Shown: in pieces, positions 8,807 to 14,845 of the stretch | Layout: each line of letters begins with the position of its first letter | Numbering within the stretch: position 1 is the first letter of the stretch | Source: Deltaproteobacteria bacterium | GTDB lineage: Bacteria > Desulfobacterota > Syntrophia > Syntrophales > UBA5619 | Assembly: GCA_021372695.1 (NCBI GenBank) | Contig: JAJFTY010000106.1 | Coordinates: 1 to 40,184, forward strand | Length of the DNA stretch: 40,184 nucleotides | Direction: 5' to 3' | Made by a program: the position numbers and the translations under genes | The notes under the pieces: generated by a model | The model's database searches: none | Told to the model about the DNA's origin: nothing | The model's input: the letters and a program-made list of their open reading frames with translations, nothing else

Positions 8807-10144
8807 TCAGGCCGGGGGCCAGACCTTTTTGAACGCGGTTTTCGGGAAGAAGCAGGAGGGACACTCTTCCGGCGGCTCGGCGCCGTAATGGATGTGGCCG
8901 CACATGCGGCAGCGCCACGCCGGAGTCTCTCTTTCGGCCGGCGCATTCATGTCGAGGCCCCGGACGAGGGGGAGATCCTCCAAGGGAGGCATGGCCGGCT
9001 TGTAGCTGTTCAGGACGTGGCCGGCGACGATGAGCCGCTGAATCTCGCTCGTTCCCTCGTAGATGCTGAAAAGCCGGATGTCCCGGAGCAGCTTTTCGAC
9101 CGGGAACATCCGGGTGTAGCCGTAGCCGCCGAGAATCTGCATGGCCTCATGGACCACCTCCATGGCCGCCTCGGTGGCGTAGAACTTCGAAATCGAGGCG
9201 CTGATCGTGGGATCGATCCCGCTGTCCGCCTCCCAGGCCCCTTTCCAGACCAGCAGGCGGGCCGTCTCCACCTTCTGATACATCTCGGCCAGCTTGAACT
9301 GGATGGCTTCGAAGTTGGAGAGCCGGGTCCCGAAGGCGCGCCTCTTCTTGGCATAATCGATGGCGTACTCCATCGCGGAGCGGGCCGCGCCGACGGCAAA
9401 GGCGCCGATGATGGGGCGCGTCCGGGAGAAGGTCTTCATGGCGAGAATGAAGCCCTTCCCCGGATCGGCGATGACGTTTTCCCGGGGGACCCGGACGTCC
9501 CGGAAGTGAATTCCCGCGGTGTTCGAGCAGCGCTGCCCGAGTTTCGGGACGGGGAGGCCTACGGAGACCCCGGCCCAATCCCTCTCCACCAGGAATGCCC
9601 CGATTCCGTCGTGCTGCTTCTCAGGATCGATGGTCGCAAAGACGGTCATGTAGTCCGCAACGCCGGCGTTGGTGATCCAGTATTTCGTCCCGTTCAGGAT
9701 ATAGTCTTCCCCGCTCTTCTCCGCTTTGCACCGCATGCCCGCCACGTCGGAGCCCATCGTCGGTTCGGAGGTGGCGAAGCAGATGCGTTTGAAGCGGCGG
9801 GCGATGGCCGGAAGGACCCTCTCCCGGAGAAGCTCGTTCTCGGAGAGCAGCAGCGGCGCCATCCCGAGGGAGCTGTCGAAGATCGACGTGGCCACCCCCG
9901 GACAGGCCGCGGAAACCTCTTCGGTGAGAACTGCGGTATCCAGGAGCCCGAACCCCTGGCCGCCGTACTTTTCGGGGATGTCGCCGTTCATGAGGCCGGC
10001 GTCAAAAGCCTTTTGCAGAAGGAAGAGGGGAAACTCGTTCGTTTCGTCGTAGTGCCAGACCGCGGGCAGGATCTCGCGGACCGAGAAGTCGCGGGCTTTT
10101 GTCTGCAACTCCTTCTGCCTCGGGCTCAATTCGAACGAGATCAT
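8807..10144 (-). CDS. Acyl-CoA dehydrogenase with C-terminal rubredoxin domain
   Basis: A 445-residue flavoenzyme oxidising acyl-CoA to enoyl-CoA. Residues 1-385 form the dehydrogenase: CFATSEPTMGSD (FAD/substrate loop), KYWITNAGVADY, ARRRAFG-like KKRRAFGTRLSNF, the ILGGYGYTR motif, and the catalytic base Glu in YEGTSEIQR (about residue 360). After a short linker, the last 35 residues are a rubrerythrin-type rubredoxin: CRMCG ... CPSC (CxxC pairs, one iron). The family normally passes electrons to ETF; a tethered rubredoxin suggests a different or extra electron exit (inference). The ATG at 10144 was chosen because AGGAAG lies 5-6 nt upstream. It lies 122 bp downstream of the response regulator on the same strand. 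Confidence 0.92.
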   Translation of the reverse strand: MISFELSPRQKELQTKARDFSVREILPAVWHYDETNEFPLFLLQKAFDAGLMNGDIPEKYGGQGFGLLDTAVLTEEVSAACPGVATSIFDSSLGMAPLLLSENELLRERVLPAIARRFKRICFATSEPTMGSDVAGMRCKAEKSGEDYILNGTKYWITNAGVADYMTVFATIDPEKQHDGIGAFLVERDWAGVSVGLPVPKLGQRCSNTAGIHFRDVRVPRENVIADPGKGFILAMKTFSRTRPIIGAFAVGAARSAMEYAIDYAKKRRAFGTRLSNFEAIQFKLAEMYQKVETARLLVWKGAWEADSGIDPTISASISKFYATEAAMEVVHEAMQILGGYGYTRMFPVEKLLRDIRLFSIYEGTSEIQRLIVAGHVLNSYKPAMPPLEDLPLVRGLDMNAPAERETPAWRCRMCGHIHYGAEPPEECPSCFFPKTAFKKVWPPA

Positions 10145-10186
10145 GGTCGCTTCCTGAAGGTCCAAAGGTCAACGGGGGAAAGGTTT

Positions 10187-10214
10187 CGATGGGCGGCACC
10201 TCGCACGCCCATCG
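10187..10214. repeat. 9-bp inverted repeat between response regulator and dehydrogenase
   Basis: CGATGGGCG - 10 nt - CGCCCATCG, perfect arms, in the 122-bp gap downstream of the response regulator stop. On the minus strand it is followed by AAACCTTTCC, not a proper T-run. It is either a weak terminator for the regulator or a protein-binding or leader element of the dehydrogenase gene. Confidence 0.5.
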
Positions 10215-10266
10215 GCGGGAACTGGAGATCCCTGGCGGAATATCCATCGCAGGCGAACACCGCGTC

Positions 10267-11112
10267 TCACGTCAGCGAAGAGAGAAAAGCCATCAGGTTG
10301 GTCTTCTTGCTCTTGATTCCGAATTTCGCGCGAAGATTCTTCCTGTGGAAGTCCACCGCGGTGGCGGAGATGCTGAGGATGTCGGTGATCTCCTTCGTGG
10401 TCTTCCCCTCCTTGACGAGGTTGGCCACCTCGATCTCCCTCGGGGTCAGGTCGAGATAGTTCGATGTCATCCGGCGGAGGAACGGGGAGACGATTTGCCG
10501 GACATTCTCTTCGATGATGATCACCTGGGCCATCTGCTTCTCGTTCAGGTGCAGATGTTTCAAATTTTCGATGTAGGGGAGGACCAGCTTACGGATATTG
10601 ACCAGCACCTGGTCTTCGAGGGTGGTCTTGTCCTCTTCGCGGTGCTGAAGCAGGACCTTCAACGCCGTATTGGCCTCCTCGAGGCTTTGGGTTTTTAACT
10701 TCAGCGCTTCCACGGCCAGCAGCTTCTCCCTGCGTTCCTTGGCCTCCTGGAGCGCGCGGGTCACTGCGGGCGCCAGACGGAACAGCCGGTTCTTGAGCAC
10801 GTAGTCGGTAGCCCCCTGCTTGAGCAACTCGACGGCCGTCTCCTCGCCGAGGGCGCCCGAGACGAAGATGAAGGGCACATCGGGGCATTGGCGCGAGGCG
10901 AGCTTCAGCGCGGATCGTCCATCGAAAGAGGGCAGGGAGTAGTCGGAGAGGATAATGTCCGGAGAGAATTCGTCCAGCGCCTTCTGATAGGAGGCCTTGT
11001 CTGCAACGCATTGCGGCGTGAATTTGATACCGGCGTCCGTCAGTTCGAGCTGCATCAGCTCGGCATCCGTCGGCACGTCTTCCAGAATCAAGATGCGCAG
11101 GTCTTCATTCAT
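10267..11112 (-). CDS. Response regulator, receiver plus LuxR/NarL-type HTH
   Basis: A 281-residue two-component regulator. The receiver (1-125) has the acidic pair Glu11-Asp12, phospho-acceptor Asp57 in LSDYSLP, Ser in FVSGALG and Lys in YVLKNRL. A helical linker of about 90 residues (130-215) is unusually long for NarL-type regulators and resembles a dimerisation or sensory coil. The C-terminal LuxR HTH (about 218-281) shows LTPREIEVANLVKEG and TTKEITDILSISATAVDFH. No kinase gene is adjacent; the nearest is the hybrid at 14829-20036. It lies close to three promoters carrying the GGTAG/CCTACC operator, which makes it a candidate activator (inference only). Confidence 0.9.
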   Translation of the reverse strand: MNEDLRILILEDVPTDAELMQLELTDAGIKFTPQCVADKASYQKALDEFSPDIILSDYSLPSFDGRSALKLASRQCPDVPFIFVSGALGEETAVELLKQGATDYVLKNRLFRLAPAVTRALQEAKERREKLLAVEALKLKTQSLEEANTALKVLLQHREEDKTTLEDQVLVNIRKLVLPYIENLKHLHLNEKQMAQVIIIEENVRQIVSPFLRRMTSNYLDLTPREIEVANLVKEGKTTKEITDILSISATAVDFHRKNLRAKFGIKSKKTNLMAFLSSLT

Positions 11113-11334
11113 GTTTCATCCCTTTCCGGCCATGCCGCTCGCTCTGTGCCCACCGGTCGCGATGGGCGGTCTGGTGATGATTTGCGCCAATAGGTCGATA
11201 TCTCCCCATGGGCCAGGCAACATTGACTTCTCTCTTCAGGCTGTCAGAGACGGTAATACACATTTCCGATTTGCATATCCAGTTGTTTTCCCGACGCATC
11301 CATCAACCGGCGAAAATCGCGCCCTTCTGCCAGG

Positions 11335-11955
11335 CTATGATGCCGGGGCGGCGAGCTTTTTCGCGATTTCCGCTACGTGCCTTCCCTGATAACGGGCGGC
11401 CGCGATTTCGTTTTCGCTCGGCATGCGCTTGCCGTCGGCGCCTGCGATGGTCGAAGCCCCGTATGGCGATCCTCCCGTGATCTCATCGATACGCATCTGG
11501 CCGGCAAAGGCGTAGGGAAGACCGACGATCACCATCCCCTGGTGGAGGAGGGTGAAATGGAAGGAGAGGATGGTCGATTCCTGGCCGCCGTGCTGGGTGG
11601 CGCTGCTGGTGAAGACGCTGCCCACCTTGCCGACGAGCGCGCCTTTGGACCAGAGGCCGCCGGTCGCGTCGAGAAACTGGCGCATCTGACCGCACATGTT
11701 CCCGAAGCGCGTGGGGGCGCCGAAGATGATTGCGTCTGCGAATGCCAGTTCCTCGACCTTGCAGACGGGAATGTGGGAGAGGGATCTCTGAATTTCCAGT
11801 GCGCCCATCTTCTCCAGAACTGCATCCGGCAGGGTTTCCGGGACCCGGCAGAGTCTGACCTCGGCTCCGCTCACGCTCTCCGCGCCCTCCCTGACGGCTT
11901 CAGCCATGCGGTGGATATGGCCGTACATGGAATAGTAGACGATCAACACGTTCAC
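11335..11955 (-). CDS. wrbA: NAD(P)H:quinone oxidoreductase, WrbA type
   Basis: A 206-residue flavodoxin-like FMN enzyme that reduces quinones by two electrons and so avoids semiquinone radicals. FMN-binding segments visible: [14 protein letters not shown] near the N-terminus, [19 protein letters not shown] and [13 protein letters not shown], the WrbA signature. The start is the GTG at 11955, with AGGAG 7 nt upstream; the frame continues open upstream but without a ribosome site. Its promoter at 12054-12122 is the best example of the conserved activator module, so it is likely induced with the respiratory and stress genes. Confidence 0.93.
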   Translation of the reverse strand: MNVLIVYYSMYGHIHRMAEAVREGAESVSGAEVRLCRVPETLPDAVLEKMGALEIQRSLSHIPVCKVEELAFADAIIFGAPTRFGNMCGQMRQFLDATGGLWSKGALVGKVGSVFTSSATQHGGQESTILSFHFTLLHQGMVIVGLPYAFAGQMRIDEITGGSPYGASTIAGADGKRMPSENEIAAARYQGRHVAEIAKKLAAPAS

Positions 11956-12053
11956 TTTCTGTCTCCTCTCTGGCAAAAGAAATGTTCCGGCCCCTCCGTC
12001 TCGAAAGCCTTCAGGCAGGGTGTCCGTTGCTTGACCGCCGCCCGTCGTAGGTG

Positions 12054-12122
12054 AGAATAATCACAAGCAAAAGAAATGACAATGATGATCCATCGTCAGA
12101 TCATCGGTAGGTTAAACCTACC
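12054..12122 (-). promoter_or_regulatory. Module promoter of wrbA (operator, -35, -10)
   Basis: Operator GGTAGGTTAAACCTACC at 12106-12122 is a perfect 8-bp inverted repeat around one base. On the minus strand, 23 bp later comes TTGTCA (12077-12082), then 17 bp and TATTCT (12054-12059). This is the strongest of seven copies of the same arrangement in the window. The plus-strand gene at 12372 has no matching -35 at this phase, so the site serves wrbA. Confidence 0.75.
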
Positions 12123-12240
12123 ATGATGACCGGCCCGAAGAGCGACCGCCTTCGCGCTCGGCCGTCGTCAAGCTCGATCGCAGATCCGGAAGGTCACACC
12201 CCGATGCAGGACCGAGCCGCAGTTTTATCCCCTCATTAGA

Positions 12241-12286
12241 TTGACAATGAACACTCATTGACCGGGGTTGTTCTTCATCCTAGTCT
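12241..12286 (+). promoter_or_regulatory. Promoter and palindrome before the PNPOx-fold gene
   Basis: TTGACC (12258-12263), 17 bp, TAGTCT (12281-12286), 86 bp before the start codon. A perfect inverted repeat CAATGA-acac-TCATTG (12245-12260) overlaps the -35, which suggests repression by a dimeric regulator; the AATGA/TCATT arms resemble TetR-family operators (inference). Confidence 0.5.
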
Positions 12287-12371
12287 CATAGCGATTTCAG
12301 GAACCGATTACTTGTACGAACGGATCGACAAAAAGTGACGGATCGTCGCTCGAAAATCGAGGAGGCAAAGC

Positions 12372-12797
12372 ATGGATTTGGCGGACAAGATCTACGAGGT
12401 CATCAAGAGCTATCGGATGGGGGCACTGGCCACGGTCGACCCGGAGGGAAGACCGCATGTTCGTTTTGTGATGCTCGACGTCGGCAGGGATCTGACCATC
12501 CGGTTCGTCACCGCCCTCTCGTCGCGGAAGGTGAGGCAGATCGACCGGAATCCCGAGGTCCACATCGCCTGCGGGGCATCACTCGTGGATTCGATGGCGC
12601 CGTACGTACAGGTCGAGGGGAGGGCCCAGGTCTCGCGGGAAGGAGAAGTCCTGCGGGAGATGTGGACCGACGCGCTCAAGAACTACTTCACCGGTCCGGA
12701 CGACCCTGAGTACTGTGTGGTGACCGTCATGCCCTACCGGGTCGAATATTACAGCACGACCATCACCCCGGAGGTATGGGTGGCTGCAAACGGGTGA
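12372..12797 (+). CDS. Pyridoxamine 5'-phosphate oxidase-fold protein
   Basis: A 141-residue split-barrel flavin- or F420-binding protein. The N-terminal MGALATVDPEGRPHVRFVML is the typical first strands of the family, followed by SSRKVRQIDRNPEVHIAC and YVQVEGRAQV. Members are small FMN/heme/F420 reductases or general-stress-type proteins; the substrate cannot be told from sequence. GGAGG stands 7 nt before the ATG. It lies within the stress block and is followed by about 370 gene-free bases, so it is probably monocistronic. Confidence 0.85.
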   Translation: MDLADKIYEVIKSYRMGALATVDPEGRPHVRFVMLDVGRDLTIRFVTALSSRKVRQIDRNPEVHIACGASLVDSMAPYVQVEGRAQVSREGEVLREMWTDALKNYFTGPDDPEYCVVTVMPYRVEYYSTTITPEVWVAANG

Positions 12798-13060
12798 TAT
12801 GGAAAATTTGGTCCAGGGCCGCATGATCGCTGCGCAATCCCGGAGGATTCTTCCGCAGGTGGATCGTCAGTTTCGCCTTCTGATCCATGCCTTCCGCTGA
12901 GGCGCGGCGGCGTGGTTGTCCTGTGCCCCACATTTCTCCGCGCCGTTGCGGGCAGACCGGTTCTTCTGCATTTCGGTCGTCTTTCCTGAAGCGGATCTCG
13001 GATCTCTTTCAACGTCGCAGATTGGCACCAAAAGCCGTTGAGGGCCAGGCCGGTTGCGAT
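12798..13060. other. Gene-free stretch after the PNPOx-fold gene
   Basis: No convincing gene. An imperfect 6-bp hairpin (12841-12855, CGGAGG / CTTCCG with a G-T pair) may end the upstream transcript but lacks a T-run. A TTGGCACC string near 13024 resembles half of a sigma54 site but has no TTGC partner. Confidence 0.4.
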
Positions 13061-13129
13061 GGTAGGATGAGGTTACCATTTCGCTTCCCACCGATTCCTA
13101 TTTTCTTCACCCGACGACCGTATTAACCT
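13061..13129 (+). promoter_or_regulatory. Module promoter of the cold-shock-domain gene
   Basis: Operator GGTAGGATGAGGTTACC at 13061-13077, then 23 bp, then TTTTCT (13101-13106, the weakest -35 of the set), 17 bp and TAACCT (13124-13129). The 23-bp segment shares GCTTCC and surrounding bases with the uspA copy 319 bp downstream. Confidence 0.6.
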
Positions 13130-13167
13130 AATCCCACGTGAGGAAATACAGAGAAGGGGATCATGCC

Positions 13168-13377
13168 ATGCCCACAGGAAAGATCAAATGGTTCAACCCT
13201 CAAATCGGGGCCGGTTTCATCCGCAGCGACGATGGGGAGAACATCTTCTTTCGTTCCGCCGTCTACAAAGGCAAGGATGCACGGGAGATCCGGGAAGGGC
13301 AGCCGGTTCGATTCGATATCGCGAAGAATGCCCGAACGATTTCCCAGTCGGCCACCCGCGTGAACGGTTGCCATTGA
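13168..13377 (+). CDS. Divergent cold-shock-domain protein
   Basis: A 69-residue single CSD, a small RNA/DNA-binding beta barrel. GKIKWFNPQIGAGFIRSDDG carries the RNP1 region (GAGFI instead of the usual KGYGFI) and ENIFFRSA replaces the normal RNP2 VFVHFS, so the conserved RNP2 His is missing. The EGQPVRFDI strand is typical. The start at 13168 is preceded by GAGAAGGGG; an upstream in-frame GTG at 13138 would add ten residues but lacks a ribosome site. It carries a module promoter, suggesting control by redox or stress rather than cold (inference). Confidence 0.85.
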   Translation: MPTGKIKWFNPQIGAGFIRSDDGENIFFRSAVYKGKDAREIREGQPVRFDIAKNARTISQSATRVNGCH

Positions 13378-13379
13378 AT

Positions 13380-13449
13380 GATAGTAAACACCTACCATTT
13401 GGCTTCCAATGAATCCATATTGTGCAGGAGCGCCCCGGTGGCCTATTTT
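13380..13449 (+). promoter_or_regulatory. Module promoter of the universal stress gene
   Basis: Operator GATAGTAAACACCTACC at 13380-13396, 23 bp, TTGTGC (13420-13425), then TATTTT at 13444-13449 (18-bp spacer). The start codon is at 13504. Confidence 0.65.
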
Positions 13450-13503
13450 GCACGCAGGCGACCAATGGGGTCATCCAAAAACCTTAGACGAAAGGAAAAT
13501 CGT

Positions 13504-13950
13504 ATGAAAGCACCGCAGCAAATCCTCGTTCCCACTGATTTTTCAACGTATTCCGCCAAGGCTCTTCAGGAAGGTCTCTTCCTGGCCAAACAGTTCAATG
13601 CCAAGCTGCATCTGCTGCATGTGGTCGAAGACATCCAGCAATGCGCTGCCGATTACTGTCTTGAAGAGTCATTCGTCCGGCAGTACCGGACCAGCGGCGT
13701 CGAAAATTCCAAGCAGAAGCTGATGAGCGAGCTGGCAAAGTATCCGGAGGCGAAAGAGCTCCAGATCACGACCAATGTCAGGGTGGGGAGACCCGAGGAG
13801 GAGATTCTCAAAGAGGAGAAGGAGAAGAATGTCGACCTGATCGTGATCGCCTCCCATGGGAAGACGGGGTTCCTCCAGTACCTGATGGGCAGCGTGGCTG
13901 AGCGGGTGTCCCGGGGTGCGAAATGCGAAGTCATGCTGGTCAAGGCCTGA
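13504..13950 (+). CDS. Universal stress protein (UspA family)
   Basis: A 148-residue Usp domain of normal length. ILVPTDFSTYSAKAL is the first strand and nucleotide-contacting loop; the C-terminal ASHGKTGFLQYLMGSVAERV contains the G-2x-G ... G-S ATP-binding signature, so this is probably the ATP-binding subclass. Usp proteins support survival under starvation, hypoxia and redox stress. AAAGGA lies 8-9 nt before the ATG. The next gene (DUF2934) begins 40 bp downstream and is likely cotranscribed. Expression probably depends on the operator at 13380. Confidence 0.93.
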   Translation: MKAPQQILVPTDFSTYSAKALQEGLFLAKQFNAKLHLLHVVEDIQQCAADYCLEESFVRQYRTSGVENSKQKLMSELAKYPEAKELQITTNVRVGRPEEEILKEEKEKNVDLIVIASHGKTGFLQYLMGSVAERVSRGAKCEVMLVKA

Positions 13951-13990
13951 TCCGCCGCAGTTGCGACGATCGAAAGGAGAATTGGGAGTC

Positions 13991-14266
13991 ATGAGCTTTC
14001 GGGAACAGGTGAAGAAACTCGCCTATGAACTCTATGACAAGAACGGCAGGCGGGAGGGGCGCGATCTTCTCGACTGGCTTGCGGCCGAGCAGATCATCCG
14101 TTTCCAGCAGAAGATCTTTGCCGGGATGGGTGATGGGAGGATCGGTCTACTCGAGCACAAGCCGCTGTCCGGCGGAGAAGAACCCGGTAATCCGGAAGGA
14201 CCGAAAAGCCGGACCACAAGGAAACCCGGGGCTGGACGTCACGTAGCCACCGGAGGCCGCCGATAA
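13991..14266 (+). CDS. DUF2934-family small protein
   Basis: A 91-residue protein. Residues about 6-40 (VKKLAYELYDKNGRREGRDLLDWLAAEQ) match the DUF2934 pattern of a short helical element of unknown function, common next to stress genes in proteobacteria. The C-terminal half is basic and low in complexity. The ATG at 13991 follows AAGGAG and GGGAG. It lies 40 bp after the universal stress gene, same strand, so probably in its operon. Its TAA is followed immediately by an in-frame ATG opening the next small ORF. Confidence 0.8.
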   Translation: MSFREQVKKLAYELYDKNGRREGRDLLDWLAAEQIIRFQQKIFAGMGDGRIGLLEHKPLSGGEEPGNPEGPKSRTTRKPGAGRHVATGGRR

Positions 14267-14407
14267 ATGGTAAAGGAGATGAAAAACCCCTTCCGAATCC
14301 ACGGAACGACAGGGCCGGATCGGATACGGGAACCTGTCGGGTGGGAGATGGAGCCGGGCCGGTGGCAAAACCACATCGGCCCCCGCGGACTCCGCGGAGA
14401 ATGGTAA
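14267..14407 (+). CDS. Possible 46-residue small protein
   Basis: This ORF starts at the ATG directly abutting the DUF2934 stop (TAA-ATG), in the same frame, and ends 12 bp before the Cys-rich gene. A GGAGG lies about 10 nt upstream inside the DUF2934 gene, and the ribosome site of the following gene overlaps its end, which suggests coupling. The product is polar, rich in Arg, Gly and Trp, and has no recognised domain. It could be a real peptide, a readthrough extension of DUF2934, or decayed coding sequence. Confidence 0.35.
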   Translation: MVKEMKNPFRIHGTTGPDRIREPVGWEMEPGRWQNHIGPRGLRGEW

Positions 14408-14419
14408 AAAGGTGACGGA

Positions 14420-14845
14420 ATGAGAAGATGGGGAAATTTAAACGTGATCTTGTTGCTGGCAGGCCTTCTCTGTTTGGGATGGCCCTTCTCGACGGAGGCG
14501 GCGGGTCCGAATCAGGGCCCTTGTGCAGAGGATGCCGCCAAGTTCTGCACGAGCGTCGAATCCGGCGGCCCGGCCGCCATGATCTCCCTGATGGAGTGCC
14601 TGGAGGCGCATGAGACGGAGCTCTCCCCCGGGTGCCGGGATTTTGAAACCGGTATGGGCGGTGCGCGCATGGAGAGAAGCGAGGTCGTGGGACAGAAAAG
14701 GGCATTTCGCCAGAACTGCATGAACGATATGGTCCGTCTTTGCCAGGATGCCAAACCCACCCAGGGGGGAATGATCGACTGCCTGAAAGAGCACCGGGAT
14801 GAATTGTCCGCCCCCTGTGGCACGAGTCTCAATGAACTGAAGTAA
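14420..14845 (+). CDS. Secreted Cys-rich-repeat protein (GLG1-like repeats)
   Basis: A 141-residue protein with a Sec signal peptide (about 1-28, ending near STEAA). The mature part has eight cysteines in two copies of a repeat: C-x2-D-x3-[FL]-C ... [EC]CL-x2-H-x2-ELS-x2-C, the pattern of the eukaryotic Golgi GLG1 'cysteine-rich repeat' that also occurs in bacterial periplasmic proteins. The even number suggests four disulfides and an extracytoplasmic location. Function is unknown. It is probably last in the stress operon and overlaps the 3' end of the convergent kinase gene by 17 bp. Confidence 0.8.
   Translation: MRRWGNLNVILLLAGLLCLGWPFSTEAAGPNQGPCAEDAAKFCTSVESGGPAAMISLMECLEAHETELSPGCRDFETGMGGARMERSEVVGQKRAFRQNCMNDMVRLCQDAKPTQGGMIDCLKEHRDELSAPCGTSLNELK

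Noticed and set aside
6690..8888. A 732-codon plus-strand frame opposite hrpA
   Set aside because: Antisense of the helicase core, no ribosome site and no domain.
12046..12062. TAG-N8-AATC string near the wrbA leader as an eighth operator
   Set aside because: The right half does not match and it lies downstream of the wrbA -10.
13018..13040. Possible sigma54 promoter (TTGGCACC)
   Set aside because: The -12 TTGC element at the required spacing is absent, and the site lies upstream of the operator rather than between it and the gene.
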